Source: Leucothrix arctica
Lineage (GTDB): Bacteria; Pseudomonadota; Gammaproteobacteria; Thiotrichales; Thiotrichaceae
Direction of reading: 5' to 3'
NCBI RefSeq assembly: GCF_003172895.1
Contig: NZ_QGKL01000026.1
Coordinates: 37,842 to 101,841 of the forward strand
DNA: 64,000 nt
A program made the translations under genes and the position numbers. The stretch's first letter is position 1; every line of letters begins with the position of its first letter. The notes below the pieces were generated by a model, which did not search any database, had not been told where the DNA came from, and was given only the letters and a program-made list of their open reading frames with translations. Below are positions 1 to 9,905 of the stretch, in pieces.

Positions 1-30
1 CTTTTTATTGTTTAGCAAGTCAGTCTGGAA

Positions 31-681
31 TTAGCTAATTTTTGCTAGCTCAGCTTTTACTGCCGCAGTAATCTCTTCAATCTCACCGATGCCAGCTACT
101 TTAAGCAGTAGACCTTTTTCATCGAAGTAGTTTACTAGTGGTGCTGTTTCGTTTTCGTAAGTCTCTAAACGCTTACCAATTGTTGCTTCGTTATCATCCG
201 CGCGGTGGAAAAGCTCAGAGCCACACTTATCGCAAATGTTCTTAACTTTAGGTGCTGAAGTGAAACGGTTGAATATAGAGCCGCAATTTTTGCAAGAAAG
301 GCGACCTGTAATGCGCTTAAGAAGCACATCAAACTCAACATCGATCAGTAGTGCGCCCTGAAGTGGCTTGCCTGATTTAGCAAGTAACGCGTCAAGTGAT
401 GCTGCTTGAGATAGGTTGCGAGGGAAGCCATCTAAGATGAAGCCTTTTTGTGTGTCGTCGTCTTTTAGACGTTCTTCGATCATACCAAGTACGATGTCAT
501 CAGACACTAATTGGCCATTATCCATTGCTGATTTAGCTTTCTTACCTAATTCGCTGTTTGCTGAAACTGCAGCACGAAGTAGGTCACCCGTTGAAATCTG
601 CGGGATGCCATATTCTGAAATAAGCTGTTGGGCTTGTGTGCCCTTACCAGAGCCTGGAGCACCGAGTAATACGATTCTCAT
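31..681 (-). CDS. adk: Adenylate kinase, zinc-binding LID form
   Basis: Cytoplasmic enzyme that interconverts ATP plus AMP and two ADP. The protein opens with the P-loop GAPGSGKGTQ and carries ISTGDLLR and LDGFPRN, which bind AMP. The LID domain holds four cysteines, CKNC and CDKC separated by 16 residues, so it should bind zinc, unlike the zinc-free E. coli form. An upstream in-frame ATG exists at 699, but GGAAGGA lies just before the ATG at 681, and the family starts with MRI. The chosen product is 216 aa, a normal length for the family. Confidence 0.97.
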   Translation of the reverse strand: MRIVLLGAPGSGKGTQAQQLISEYGIPQISTGDLLRAAVSANSELGKKAKSAMDNGQLVSDDIVLGMIEERLKDDDTQKGFILDGFPRNLSQAASLDALLAKSGKPLQGALLIDVEFDVLLKRITGRLSCKNCGSIFNRFTSAPKVKNICDKCGSELFHRADDNEATIGKRLETYENETAPLVNYFDEKGLLLKVAGIGEIEEITAAVKAELAKIS

Positions 682-818
682 AAGATTAATTCCTTCCATA
701 AACTAAAAAATATATAACACCACTTCTACCGTATTTTGAAAATAGGCGCAAGGTGATGAAGAATTAGTTGAGCGATTTAATCGCAATAATCAGTTTTCAA
801 TATACTTAAAGCAGTTAT

Positions 819-1733
819 TCAAGGTTTCTGGGTATAACACTCATTAAGAATATCAATAAATTTTTGGGCGGGTGCCGACAGTAATTTACCTGTTCGAGCC
901 ACGATTCCGTACTTTCTAGCAGGGAAGTACTCATCTAGATTAACTATTTCAAAGCGCTCGCGGTCAGCATCGGTAATACAAATGTCCGTTACGATCGAAA
1001 TCCCTAGTCCAATGTCAACGTAGCGCTTCACAACTTCCCAGCCACCTGCTTCTAATACTACGCGATAGCTTGTGCCATTTAGTGCGAACACCATTTTAAC
1101 CAAGCGCCAACTACTGAAGTGTGAGGGCGGTAGAATCATGCCGTACTCACCGATATCAGCCAGTGTAACTTTATCTAGCTTCGCTAAAGGGTGTCCTTTA
1201 GGTGTAATAAGTACTGGTGGATATGAAACAAAGGGTGTGTAGTCTAGGTTTTCTGGAACATCTAACATCGAGCTAACAGCAAAATCGACTTCATCGGCTA
1301 ATAACATATCGCGTCCATCGCGACCCGTTACATTAGCAAGGCGTAAGCGAATGCCCGGATGCTCTTCTACGAATCGGCGAACCGGCTCAGGTAGTGTATA
1401 AAGTATAGTCGATTCTTCAGCAGCGATGGTTAATTCACCCGTTGTCAGGTCGCCATAATGTGCTGCGAAGCTTTCTTTTATGTGGTCAATGCCTTGGACT
1501 AAAGGGCTAACAAGGTCGTAAAGGATTTCACCTTCTGTGGTTAGTTTTAGTTTTGGGCCTCGTCGCTCAAATAACTTAACTTCTAATTCTTGTTCTAGTG
1601 TTTTTATTTGTAACGAAATAGTGGGCTGGCTAGCATAAAGCACTTCAGACGCTTTACTCATGCTTCCTTCTTGGCGTGTTACACAAAAAGCGCGAAGCTC
1701 TTTAAGAAGGTTACATGTTGTTAAGTGCTTCAT
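819..1733 (-). CDS. LysR-family transcriptional regulator, CysB-like
   Basis: DNA-binding regulator of about 304 aa. The N-terminal winged helix-turn-helix includes SMSKASEVLYASQPTISLQ followed by LEQELEVKLFERRG. The rest is a periplasmic-binding-protein-like effector domain. The long GPKLKLTTEGEILYDLV linker looks like the CysB/Cbl branch, but I cannot assign a ligand. Of the two close ATGs at 1739 and 1733, the second has AGGA five bases upstream. An ATG further upstream at 1769 would add 12 residues that do not fit the family. It lies between adk and the divergent zapE, and its targets are unknown. Confidence 0.9.
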   Translation of the reverse strand: MKHLTTCNLLKELRAFCVTRQEGSMSKASEVLYASQPTISLQIKTLEQELEVKLFERRGPKLKLTTEGEILYDLVSPLVQGIDHIKESFAAHYGDLTTGELTIAAEESTILYTLPEPVRRFVEEHPGIRLRLANVTGRDGRDMLLADEVDFAVSSMLDVPENLDYTPFVSYPPVLITPKGHPLAKLDKVTLADIGEYGMILPPSHFSSWRLVKMVFALNGTSYRVVLEAGGWEVVKRYVDIGLGISIVTDICITDADRERFEIVNLDEYFPARKYGIVARTGKLLSAPAQKFIDILNECYTQKP

Positions 1734-2031
1734 AGGCATCCTGTATCTCGCGGGTAGGAGGGCGGTCAAGCACGAGATAAGAAGTGATTATTTCGTGTTA
1801 ACAATTTCATCTAGTATTTTGCCGTATAAGTATTGGAAAAATCAATACTTAATTGCTTGTAAGTGCTATTTTAGATAAATAGTATTGGGATAATTAAGTG
1901 TTTAAGTGCTTAGCAATCACGTATTATTCTCGGTTACTATGCGTGCGTTTAGAAATGAAACGCTATGCGCTGATCTTGTCAATGAGGTATTACGGTTGCT
2001 ACAGCAAGCCCAAGCGAAACAAGCAGATACG

Positions 2032-3192
2032 ATGAAATCCCTTACTCTTCACGATTTATATCAGCAAGCGATTAAAAATGGCGAGATTTTGGCAGACCCA
2101 CATCAAGCTGCATTGATCGATGCTTTGACCCCCGTTTTCGATGCATTTTCAGCGTCCAAAACTACTATAACGGAAACTGATGAAAAGAAATCTTTCTTTA
2201 GTCGCTTCCTATCCGCTGTCGGCCAAGCTGATGTGCCGGAAGCTGAAGCGCTTATAAAGGGCGTTTATATCTGGGGTGGCGTTGGTCGCGGTAAAACATT
2301 TATTGTTGACTTCTTTTTTAAGCACCTACCGACTGAACAAAAACAACGTACACACTTTCACTCGTTTATGAAGTCTGTTCATGACCAGATTCGTGACTTA
2401 GGAAATGTAGAAGAGCCATTAGAAAAAATTGCCAAGCAGATTGCTGCCAAAACACGCATTCTTTGCCTTGATGAAATGCACGTCAATGACATCACAGATG
2501 CCATGCTTTTAGGCGGGTTATTCGAACACCTATTTAAGGATGGTGTTACGCTAATTACCACTGCAAACATTCCACCAGCAGGGCTATATAAGGACGGATT
2601 ACAACGTAAACGTTTCTTGCCTGCAATTGCATTACTTGAGAAGCATACTGAGCTGATTAATGCAGATGGTGAAATGGATTATCGAATGCGTGCTTTAGAG
2701 CAAGCAGACGTCTATCAAATTGGTACTGGCGAATTAGTAGAGAAGCGTCTAGAAAACTACTTCACTGCCATGGTCGGTATCAATGCAGAGCTTGAGTATG
2801 AAGCGATTGAGGTGAATGGTCGTAGCATTCCAATTAAGCAGGCTTATAAAGGCGTTGCTTGGTTCGAATTTAAAGATCTATGCATGAGTGCTAGATCGAC
2901 GCTTGACTATATCGAATTAGCGACGCGTTTTAATACAATTCTGATTTCAAATATTCCTGTGATGGGAACACTCCAAGACGATGCTGCAAGACGCTTCGTT
3001 AACCTGATTGATGAGCTGTATGACCGTGGCGTAAACGTTGTGATCTCAGCAGAAGCGACTCCAACAGAGTTATACACCGGTAAGCGCATGACATTTGAGT
3101 TTGATCGTACGATCAGTCGTCTAATGGAAATTCGCTCTAAGGAATACCTTACCGCTGAGCACGACCCACGAAGTGAGCATGAAGAATCATGA
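2032..3192 (+). CDS. zapE: Cell division protein ZapE (AFG1-like ATPase)
   Basis: ATPase of the AFG1/LACE1 family, known in E. coli to act at the Z-ring under stress. Visible signatures are Walker A GGVGRGKT, the following HFHSFM, Walker B ILCLDEMHVND, and NIPPAGLYKDGLQR with FLPAI, all typical of ZapE. The frame is open from a GTG at 1906, which would give 428 aa. I prefer the ATG at 2032 (386 aa), because the distance to Walker A then matches the family, though no strong ribosome site is visible. The stop overlaps the start of the next gene, and the sdh genes follow. Confidence 0.9.
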   Translation: MKSLTLHDLYQQAIKNGEILADPHQAALIDALTPVFDAFSASKTTITETDEKKSFFSRFLSAVGQADVPEAEALIKGVYIWGGVGRGKTFIVDFFFKHLPTEQKQRTHFHSFMKSVHDQIRDLGNVEEPLEKIAKQIAAKTRILCLDEMHVNDITDAMLLGGLFEHLFKDGVTLITTANIPPAGLYKDGLQRKRFLPAIALLEKHTELINADGEMDYRMRALEQADVYQIGTGELVEKRLENYFTAMVGINAELEYEAIEVNGRSIPIKQAYKGVAWFEFKDLCMSARSTLDYIELATRFNTILISNIPVMGTLQDDAARRFVNLIDELYDRGVNVVISAEATPTELYTGKRMTFEFDRTISRLMEIRSKEYLTAEHDPRSEHEES

Positions 3193-3389
3193 CTGATGAA
3201 ACAAATTCAAAGCCGTCGTTGAAAGACACGGTTATCCGTATCCAGCCAATCAGTGAACTGAACAAGTCTACTGAGCCTAAGGATGAGAAAACCACTGACG
3301 GCTCTGCCGAAATAGGTGGACGCAAAACTGGCCTCGACCCAACCCGCTATGGCGATTGGGAAAAGAACGGCCGTTGTATCGATTTTTAA
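3189..3389 (+). CDS. Succinate dehydrogenase assembly factor 4-like protein (DUF1674)
   Basis: A 66-aa protein ending in GGRKTGLDPTRYGDWEKNG, the conserved tail of the DUF1674/SdhAF4 family. Eukaryotic members protect the flavinated SDH flavoprotein subunit from oxidants during assembly. The N-terminal half is polar and probably disordered. Its ATG overlaps the zapE stop (ATGA), so translation is likely coupled. It lies immediately before sdhC, and sdhE sits at the other end of the sdh block, so two different assembly factors bracket the complex genes. Confidence 0.85.
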   Translation: MTDETNSKPSLKDTVIRIQPISELNKSTEPKDEKTTDGSAEIGGRKTGLDPTRYGDWEKNGRCIDF

Positions 3390-3403
3390 CACAGGTGAAA
3401 CAC

Positions 3404-3787
3404 ATGTCCAAGAATGATAGTCGACCATTGTCACCCCACTTGGGGATCTATGATCTTCCAGTGACGGCAAAACTTTCAATATTACACCGCGGTACGGGTG
3501 CGGCGCTTTCAGCTGGAATGATATTGTTAGTCATTGCATTGGTTGCTGCCGCTAATGGTGAAGGCAGCTGGAATACTATGCAGGGATTTTTATCTAGCTG
3601 GTTTGGTTACTTAGTCCTTTTCGGCTTTACTGCTACCTTATTTTACCACTTTTGTAACGGTATCCGTCACATGATGTGGGATTTGGGTAAAGGCCTAGAG
3701 AAGCACGAAGTGAATAAATCAGGTCCCATAGTACTAGCTGCTACAGGTGTACTAACGTGTCTGACTTGGGTTATTGCCCTGTTGTAA
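3404..3787 (+). CDS. sdhC: Succinate dehydrogenase cytochrome b556 subunit
   Basis: Inner-membrane anchor subunit of complex II, 127 aa. The N-terminal RPLSPHLGIY and ILHRGTG motifs are the family signature and contribute to the quinone site. Three hydrophobic segments follow, and His82 in LFYHFCNGIRHMMWD is the expected haem b ligand. The start at 3404 is preceded by AGGTGA; the open frame begins upstream at 3356 but that part overlaps the SdhAF4 gene and is not family-like. First of four closely spaced sdh subunit genes. Confidence 0.96.
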   Translation: MSKNDSRPLSPHLGIYDLPVTAKLSILHRGTGAALSAGMILLVIALVAAANGEGSWNTMQGFLSSWFGYLVLFGFTATLFYHFCNGIRHMMWDLGKGLEKHEVNKSGPIVLAATGVLTCLTWVIALL

Positions 3788-3797
3788 GGAATTCGAT

Positions 3798-4181
3798 ATG
3801 AGTAAGTTTAGAAGTCCATTGTCTGTGGCTAAAGGTCACGGATCGGCAAAGAGTGGTACACACCACTTTTGGATGCAGCGCGTAACAGCAGTTGCACTAG
3901 TACCTCTTGTTTTATGGTTCTGCCTAAGTCTCGCGATGATGCCAGAAGCAACCTACGCAACTGTTGTTGCATGGATGAAGTCGCCATTTAACTCAGTGAT
4001 GTTAATGCTAAGCATTGTTGCTTCGTTTTATCATCTATCGATGGGTTTACAAGTCATCCTAGAAGACTACGTTTCAAATATTAAGATCCATATGGCAAGC
4101 ATTATGATTATGAAGCTTTCATGCTTCTTCTTTGCTTCATTGGGTGTTTTCTCAGTTATCAAAATTGCGGTCGGAGGTTAA
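3798..4181 (+). CDS. sdhD: Succinate dehydrogenase membrane anchor subunit
   Basis: Second membrane anchor of complex II, 127 aa, with three hydrophobic helices. Conserved features are [15 protein letters not shown] near the start of helix 1 and [17 protein letters not shown], whose His is the expected second haem ligand. AAGGAATT lies upstream of the ATG at 3798. The gene sits 10 bases after sdhC and 4 bases before the sdhA start. Confidence 0.95.
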   Translation: MSKFRSPLSVAKGHGSAKSGTHHFWMQRVTAVALVPLVLWFCLSLAMMPEATYATVVAWMKSPFNSVMLMLSIVASFYHLSMGLQVILEDYVSNIKIHMASIMIMKLSCFFFASLGVFSVIKIAVGG

Positions 4182-4185
4182 TTCG

Positions 4186-5982
4186 ATGCAAGAAGGCGAT
4201 TACAAAATTATTGATCATCACTATGACGTTATCATTGTTGGTGCGGGTGGTGCAGGTTTGCGTGCGACATTGGGTATGGCAGCGGCTGGTTTAAGTACTG
4301 CGTGTATCACAAAAGTATTCCCAACGCGTAGTCATACGGTTGCTGCACAGGGTGGTATGTCTGCTGCATTGGGTAACATGGGTCCAGATAGCTGGAAATG
4401 GCACATGTATGACACTGTAAAAGGTTCTGATTGGTTAGGTGACCAAGATGCAATCGAGTACATGTGTCGTGAAGCGATTCCAGCAGTGATTGAGCTTGAG
4501 CACTACGGTGTTCCGTTCTCACGTACTGAAGAAGGTAAAATCTACCAGCGTCCTTTCGGTGGAATGACAACTAACTTTGGTGAAGGTATTGCACAGCGTA
4601 CCTGTGCTGCTGCTGACCGTACTGGTCACGCAATCTTGCACGCGCTTTACCAGCAGTCTCTAAAGCACAAAGCTGAGTTCTTCATTGAGTACTTTGCAAC
4701 TGACCTAATCATGGACGACGACGGTGTTTGTCGTGGTGTTATGGCTTGGGACTTGGCAACGGGTGAAATGCACCGTTTCCGCGCCCACGAAGTAGTACTT
4801 GCTACTGGTGGTGTTGGCCGTGCTTATCAGTCAGCTACATCTGCTCATACGTGTACTGGTGACGGTAGCGCGATGGTTCTTCGTGCAGGTCTTCCACTAC
4901 AGGATATGGAATTCATTCAGTTCCACCCAACCGGTATTTACGGTGCAGGTGTATTGATCACTGAAGGTGTTCGTGGTGAAGGTGGATACCTAACCAACTC
5001 CGAAGGTGAGCGTTTCATGGAGCGTTATGCGCCGAATGCTAAAGATTTAGCATCTCGTGATGTTGTATCTCGTTCAATGACGGTTGAAATCAATGAAGGT
5101 CGTGGAGTAGGTCCAAATAAGGATCATATCTTCCTAAACCTACAGCATTTGGGTGCTGATGTAATCAACGAGCGTCTACCGGGTATCGCAGAAAGTGCGC
5201 GTGTATTCGCAGGTGTAGACGTTGCTAAAGATCCTATCCCAGTACTACCGACAGTTCACTACAACATGGGTGGTATTCCAACGAACTACCGCGGTGAAGT
5301 AGTGACGCTGAAAGATGGTGATCCTGATTCAATCGTGCCTGGTTTGATGGCTATCGGTGAAGCAGCTTGTGTATCTGTACACGGTGCTAACCGTCTAGGT
5401 TCTAACTCATTACTAGATATCGTTGTATTTGGTCGCGCAGCGGCTATCCGTGCAGCGGAACTAGTTGAGAAAGACACGCCTCATAAGCCGCTTGATGAAG
5501 CAATTACTGACAAGATCATGGCTCGTTTCGACAAGCTACGTAACTCTAAAGGTAGTAACTCTACAGCGTCTATTCGTGACAACATGCAGATCACTATGCA
5601 GCAAAAAGCAGCCGTATTCCGTACGGGTGAGAGCATGGATGAAGGTGTTGTGAAGATGCAAGAGATCTTCGAAAGCTTCAAAGATGTTGGCGTTTCTGAC
5701 CGCGGTCTACAGTGGAATACGGACTTAGTTGAAACACTAGAACTTGAGAACTTGTTATTACAAGCGCAAACAATTATGTGTGGTGCAGCTAACCGTGACG
5801 AAAGTCGTGGTGGTCACGCGCGTGATGATATGCCAGATCGTGATGACGAGAACTGGATGAAGCATACATTGGCTTGGGTTAACCCTGAGACAGGTAAGGT
5901 ATCTATCGATTACCGTCCTGTACATATGTATACATTGTCTGATGACTGCGAAGTTATCCCACCTAAGAAACGTGTTTACTAG
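4186..5982 (+). CDS. sdhA: Succinate dehydrogenase flavoprotein subunit
   Basis: Catalytic subunit of complex II, 598 aa, oxidising succinate to fumarate with covalently bound FAD. The Rossmann motif [10 protein letters not shown] is near residue 20, and SHTVAAQGG contains the histidine that carries FAD. QFHPTG and GGIPTNYRG mark the substrate region, and [10 protein letters not shown] binds the flavin. The start at 4186 follows GGAGGTT; the frame is open further upstream into sdhD, but the extra residues are not family-like. Confidence 0.98.
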   Translation: MQEGDYKIIDHHYDVIIVGAGGAGLRATLGMAAAGLSTACITKVFPTRSHTVAAQGGMSAALGNMGPDSWKWHMYDTVKGSDWLGDQDAIEYMCREAIPAVIELEHYGVPFSRTEEGKIYQRPFGGMTTNFGEGIAQRTCAAADRTGHAILHALYQQSLKHKAEFFIEYFATDLIMDDDGVCRGVMAWDLATGEMHRFRAHEVVLATGGVGRAYQSATSAHTCTGDGSAMVLRAGLPLQDMEFIQFHPTGIYGAGVLITEGVRGEGGYLTNSEGERFMERYAPNAKDLASRDVVSRSMTVEINEGRGVGPNKDHIFLNLQHLGADVINERLPGIAESARVFAGVDVAKDPIPVLPTVHYNMGGIPTNYRGEVVTLKDGDPDSIVPGLMAIGEAACVSVHGANRLGSNSLLDIVVFGRAAAIRAAELVEKDTPHKPLDEAITDKIMARFDKLRNSKGSNSTASIRDNMQITMQQKAAVFRTGESMDEGVVKMQEIFESFKDVGVSDRGLQWNTDLVETLELENLLLQAQTIMCGAANRDESRGGHARDDMPDRDDENWMKHTLAWVNPETGKVSIDYRPVHMYTLSDDCEVIPPKKRVY

Positions 5983-5991
5983 GAGCTAATC

Positions 5992-6774
5992 ATGGCTGAA
6001 TTTACATTACCAGCAAACTCTATCGTTAAGACAGGTAAAACGTACAAGGCGGCAGAGGGCGTTACAAACGTCAAAGTTTTCAACGTATACCGTTACGATC
6101 CTTCAACGGGTAGTAACCCGTCTTTGGACAAGTACGAAGTTGATATGGACACTTGTGGTCCAATGATTCTTGATGCTTTGTTGAAGATCAAAAACGAAAT
6201 GGACTCAACGCTGTCATTGCGTCGTTCATGTCGTGAAGGTATCTGTGGCTCTTGCTCGATGAACATCGACGGCAGAAACACACTAGCATGTACTAAGGCG
6301 ATTGCTGAAGTAGAAGGAGACGTTAACGTTTATCCACTACCTCACCAGCCAGTCGTTAAAGACTTGGTCTCTGACCTAACTAACTTCTACGCGCAGTATG
6401 CGTCAGTAGAGCCTTGGTTGAAGTCAGACACACCTGCACCACCTGACCAAGAGCGCGTACAGTCTGTTGAAGACCGTAAGCAGCTTGATGGTTTGTATGA
6501 GTGTATTCTTTGTGCATGTTGTTCAACTAGTTGCCCAAGCTACTGGTGGAACAGTGATCGTTACCTTGGCCCTGCTGCGCTGCTTAACGCACACCGTTGG
6601 ATTAAGGACTCTCGTGATGATGCAACGGGCGCACGTTTGGATGAGTTGGAAGATCCGTTCAAGCTTTACCGTTGTCATACCATCATGAACTGTACTGATG
6701 TTTGCCCTAAGGATTTGAATCCTGCTAAGGCAATTGCTGAAATCAAGCAAATGCTGGTTGAACGTCAGATCTAG
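5992..6774 (+). CDS. sdhB: Succinate dehydrogenase iron-sulfur subunit
   Basis: Electron-transfer subunit of complex II, 260 aa. Cys80, 85, 88 and 100 ([10 protein letters not shown] and TLAC) bind the [2Fe-2S] cluster. [17 protein letters not shown] around 171-187 and [13 protein letters not shown] around 228-240 supply the [4Fe-4S] and [3Fe-4S] ligands. It begins nine bases after the sdhA stop, with AGGAGC upstream. A strong hairpin terminator lies about 80 bases downstream. Confidence 0.98.
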   Translation: MAEFTLPANSIVKTGKTYKAAEGVTNVKVFNVYRYDPSTGSNPSLDKYEVDMDTCGPMILDALLKIKNEMDSTLSLRRSCREGICGSCSMNIDGRNTLACTKAIAEVEGDVNVYPLPHQPVVKDLVSDLTNFYAQYASVEPWLKSDTPAPPDQERVQSVEDRKQLDGLYECILCACCSTSCPSYWWNSDRYLGPAALLNAHRWIKDSRDDATGARLDELEDPFKLYRCHTIMNCTDVCPKDLNPAKAIAEIKQMLVERQI

Positions 6775-6853
6775 TATGATGTTTGTTTAGTTCGTCGTTC
6801 TAGGTTTTCTACGGAAATCCCTAGAACGTACAGACTTAAAACAATGCGACATG

Positions 6854-6900
6854 ACTCCGGTACAAGCCAGTATAGCTACTGAGCTTGCCGGAGTTTTTTA
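6854..6900 (+). terminator. Rho-independent terminator after sdhB
   Basis: ACTCCGG (6854-6860) pairs with CCGGAGT (6888-6894). CAAGC with GCTTG and CAGTA with TACTG extend the stem, with only a two-base bulge, and six T residues follow. A second weaker dyad, CGTTCTAGG/CCTAGAACG, sits just upstream at 6796-6828. Together they separate the sdh subunit genes from sdhE. Confidence 0.85.
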
Positions 6901-6937
6901 TTGCTACTCAATCCTGCTGAAGCAGAGAGGAAACGCA

Positions 6938-7180
6938 ATGAGTGAAATGATGAAGTTACGTTGGCGCTGTCGACGTGGCCAGAAAGAATTAGATATCGTA
7001 ATGAACCGTTATCTTGAGCAAGTCTATGTAGACGCAGAGCAGAGTCAGAAAACTGCCTTTGAAGAACTGCTTTTGGTTGAAGATCCAACCATTATTGATT
7101 TGCTAATGGAGCGAATCGAGCCACAAAATCCTGACCAAAAGATACTGATGGATAAGCTGCGCACGATCGTCTCGTTGTAA
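6938..7180 (+). CDS. sdhE: FAD assembly factor SdhE
   Basis: An 80-aa cytoplasmic protein needed for covalent flavinylation of SdhA in E. coli and Serratia. The RGxxE motif is present as RRGQKELD near residue 12, and the all-helical length fits. GAGAGGAAA lies upstream of the ATG at 6938. The frame is open from 6851, but that part crosses the terminator hairpin and should be discarded. It stands between sdhB and fumarase and must rely on read-through or its own promoter. Confidence 0.9.
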   Translation: MSEMMKLRWRCRRGQKELDIVMNRYLEQVYVDAEQSQKTAFEELLLVEDPTIIDLLMERIEPQNPDQKILMDKLRTIVSL

Positions 7181-7234
7181 CACAATCCATTACCATTCCT
7201 AGTAGCCACATGAATAATTTAGCAGGAGGATAAT

Positions 7235-8746
7235 ATGACCATTATCAAGAAAGACGACCTAATCGATAGCGTCGCGGATGCTCTACAGTATATTTCTTAT
7301 TACCACCCACAAGACTTCATCGAAGGTATGTATGACGCATACAAGCGTGAAGAGTCTGAAGCTGCAAAAGATGCTATTGCACAGATCCTAGTCAACTCAC
7401 GCATGTGTGCTGAAGGCCACCGTCCTATTTGTCAGGATACGGGTATCGTTACTGTGTTTGTACGTATCGGTATGCAAGTGCAGTGGGAAGCGGATGGTAT
7501 GAGCGTTGAAGACATGATTAATGAAGGTGTGCGTCGTGCTTACACGCAGCCTGATAATATTCTTCGTGCCTCTATTCTTGCTGATCCTGCGGGCAAGCGT
7601 ACAAATACTAAAGACAACACGCCTGCTGTGATTCACATGACAGTTGTGCCGGGTGACAAGATTGAATTAGAAATCGCTGCTAAAGGTGGTGGTTCTGAGA
7701 ATAAAGCGAAGATGGCGATGCTTAATCCTAGTGATAGCGTTGTTGACTGGGTACTTAAAACAGTACCGACAATGGGCGCAGGTTGGTGCCCACCGGGTAT
7801 GCTTGGAATAGGTATCGGTGGAACAGCTGAGAAAGCGGCTGTAATGGCAAAAGAAGCGTTGATGGAGTCGATTGATATTCAAGCGCTTCGTGACCGTGGC
7901 CCACAAAACCGCGTTGAAGAGCTACGTCTTGAGATCATGGATAAGGTTAATGACCTTGGTATTGGTGCGCAGGGTCTTGGTGGTCTAACGACTGTGCTTG
8001 ATGTGAAGATTAAGGACTATCCTACACACGCAGCGTCATTGCCTGTTTGTATGATCCCTAACTGTGCGGCGACACGTCACGCACACTTTACGCTTGATGG
8101 TAGTGGCCCGTCGCTACAGACGCCGCCTGACTTGTCAGCATGGCCAGACATTAGCTACGAAGCAGGTGAGAACTCACGTCGTGTTGATCTAAATACTGTG
8201 ACTGCTGAAGACGTTACAACATGGAAACCGGGTGAAGTGATTTTGCTGTCAGGTAAAATGTTGACAGGTCGTGATGCGGCTCATAAGAAAATTGTAGGCA
8301 TTTTGGATAGTGGTGAAGAGTTGCCAGTATCGCTAAAAGGTCGCTTTATCTATTACGTTGGCCCTGTTGACCCAGTGCGTGAAGAAGCGGTTGGTCCTGC
8401 TGGCCCGACAACAGCAACACGTATGGATAAGTTTACAGACCAAGTACTAGAGCAGACTGGTTTGCTAGGTATGATTGGTAAAGCTGAGCGTGGCCCTGTG
8501 GCTATCGAAAGCATTAAGAAGCACAAGTCTGTGTACTTGATGGCGGTCGGTGGTGCGGCTTACTTGGTGTCTAAAGCGATAGTTCACTCTGAAGTACTTG
8601 CGTTCCCTGAGTTGGGCATGGAAGCGATCTATGAGTTTGATGTACGTGATATGCCGGTGACGGTTGCGGTTGATTCACTGGGTGAGTCAGTACACCAGAC
8701 TGGGCCTCAGAAGTGGCAGCAGATTATTTTAGATAAGAAGTCGTAA
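7235..8746 (+). CDS. Fumarate hydratase, class I (iron-sulfur)
   Basis: Homodimeric [4Fe-4S] fumarase of the FumA/FumB type, 503 aa, interconverting fumarate and malate. Recognised motifs are CQDTGIVTVFV near residue 66, AKGGGSENKA, and GWCPPGMLGIGIGG in the N-terminal alpha domain. The C-terminal beta domain has VILLSGKMLTGRDAAHKK and GAAYLVSKAI. Cysteines at CQDTG and in the central CMIPNCAATRH region are candidate cluster ligands. AGGAGGATAAT gives a strong ribosome site. It continues the TCA-cycle block after sdhE, and a hairpin follows. Confidence 0.96.
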   Translation: MTIIKKDDLIDSVADALQYISYYHPQDFIEGMYDAYKREESEAAKDAIAQILVNSRMCAEGHRPICQDTGIVTVFVRIGMQVQWEADGMSVEDMINEGVRRAYTQPDNILRASILADPAGKRTNTKDNTPAVIHMTVVPGDKIELEIAAKGGGSENKAKMAMLNPSDSVVDWVLKTVPTMGAGWCPPGMLGIGIGGTAEKAAVMAKEALMESIDIQALRDRGPQNRVEELRLEIMDKVNDLGIGAQGLGGLTTVLDVKIKDYPTHAASLPVCMIPNCAATRHAHFTLDGSGPSLQTPPDLSAWPDISYEAGENSRRVDLNTVTAEDVTTWKPGEVILLSGKMLTGRDAAHKKIVGILDSGEELPVSLKGRFIYYVGPVDPVREEAVGPAGPTTATRMDKFTDQVLEQTGLLGMIGKAERGPVAIESIKKHKSVYLMAVGGAAYLVSKAIVHSEVLAFPELGMEAIYEFDVRDMPVTVAVDSLGESVHQTGPQKWQQIILDKKS

Positions 8747-8763
8747 GATTATCAAAATGCGTT

Positions 8764-8796
8764 GAGGTTAGGTCTTTTGGGCCTAACCTCATTTGT
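8764..8796 (+). terminator. Hairpin terminator after fumarase
   Basis: GAGGTTAGG (8764-8772) pairs perfectly with CCTAACCTC (8782-8790) around a nine-base loop, followed by a T-containing tail. It marks the end of the core block and the start of the AT-rich island. Confidence 0.7.
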
Positions 8797-8836
8797 TAAT
8801 TAATTGTCAGTTGTGATAATTAATAGGATTAAAATT

Positions 8837-9727
8837 GTGGATTTAAGAGAAAGATTTAGGCTAAAAGTCTATGAATCTGATGGCACTCAGTATGAAATAT
8901 TGTTTAATAGTATTATGAGGTTAGCTGTTGATGATTTTAAGAGTGTTAAGCCTCATGGTAACATTGGTGATAGAGGCAATGACGGTTGGGTGCAAAGTAC
9001 TGGTAGTTATTACCAAGTATATGCCCCAGAAGAGCTTTTTAAAAATACTAAGAATGCAATTTTAAAAGTTAAACGAGACTTTCAAGTTCTCAAAGGTTAC
9101 TGGGATGACATATCTAGAATAAATTCATTCTACTATGTGTTAAATGATAAATTTCAAGGGGTTTCTCCCCATATATCTCAGGCTGTGGAGTCTTTAAAGA
9201 AGGAATACAATCTTGTAACAGTTGGTGTTTTTTCAAATGACGATCTTGAAAGAGAGTTATTTAAACTTCCGAATGCTGATATATGTTCACTACTTGGTAC
9301 CCAAGCAGAGAGTAATATTAATTCAAGAGAAGACCAGATAAAAGCTAGAGAGTTTTTAGATGAACTGTCTTTCATTTTTGAAGCGCTTTTTAATTCAAGT
9401 ACGGAAGCTGGATATTTTTTTCCTGCAAATGTTTTTTACTTTATCGACAGAAAAACTAATAACGACTGGGAAGTAAGTAGGCAGTTATGTACTGATCAAA
9501 GAATTGCAGAAAACCAGAAAAATATGTGGAATCAACTGATTTCTATGTTTAATCAGGTGAGTCAAGATCACTACTACGAAGATATTGGGCTATCTTTTAA
9601 GTATAAGCCTCCGTATGAGTTGGTTGGTAGAGATCAGTTAATTGAAACTAGAAAAAAATCAATGGGAAAGTTGATACAAAACCTTGCTGATTCTTATGTG
9701 GTGGTGCGTGACTTTTCCCTGCAGTAA
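8837..9727 (+). CDS. Uncharacterised protein with Mrr-like N-terminal domain, possible defence component
   Basis: I do not recognise a named gene. From the GTG at 8837, which has AGGA eight bases upstream, the protein is 296 aa; a TTG at 8804 would add 11 residues. Residues 40-65 read HGNIGDRGNDG, then YYQVYAPE. That pattern resembles the Mrr-type PD-(D/E)XK fold found at the front of proteins of ABC three-component and other defence systems, with Asp45, Asp49 and Gln60 in catalytic-like positions. The rest is helical and charged. Codon use is AT-rich compared with fumarase upstream. No partner gene is adjacent. Confidence 0.55.
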   Translation: MDLRERFRLKVYESDGTQYEILFNSIMRLAVDDFKSVKPHGNIGDRGNDGWVQSTGSYYQVYAPEELFKNTKNAILKVKRDFQVLKGYWDDISRINSFYYVLNDKFQGVSPHISQAVESLKKEYNLVTVGVFSNDDLERELFKLPNADICSLLGTQAESNINSREDQIKAREFLDELSFIFEALFNSSTEAGYFFPANVFYFIDRKTNNDWEVSRQLCTDQRIAENQKNMWNQLISMFNQVSQDHYYEDIGLSFKYKPPYELVGRDQLIETRKKSMGKLIQNLADSYVVVRDFSLQ

Positions 9728-9905
9728 GCTACTAGCGTTCGTAATAACCATTAGACAGTCCTTGTATCATTGAACAAACTAAAAAGAGCTTCTCTTGCTT
9801 GATAAAGAGCATAGCTTCTTTTTGGAATATGCGCTATATGATCATACGAGATCTGACATCTCATCACTTGACGAGCATGGTATAGCTTATCAAATTTAGA
9901 GAGAC

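Noticed and set aside
1906..2031. Upstream extension of zapE from a GTG
   Set aside because: The extra 42 residues do not fit the family length before Walker A, and no ribosome site supports the GTG.
5465..5681. Open frames on both strands inside sdhA
   Set aside because: They are shadows of the sdhA reading frame with no family resemblance.
8797..8836. TTG start for the Mrr-like gene at 8804
   Set aside because: The GTG at 8837 has AGGA at good spacing; the TTG has none.
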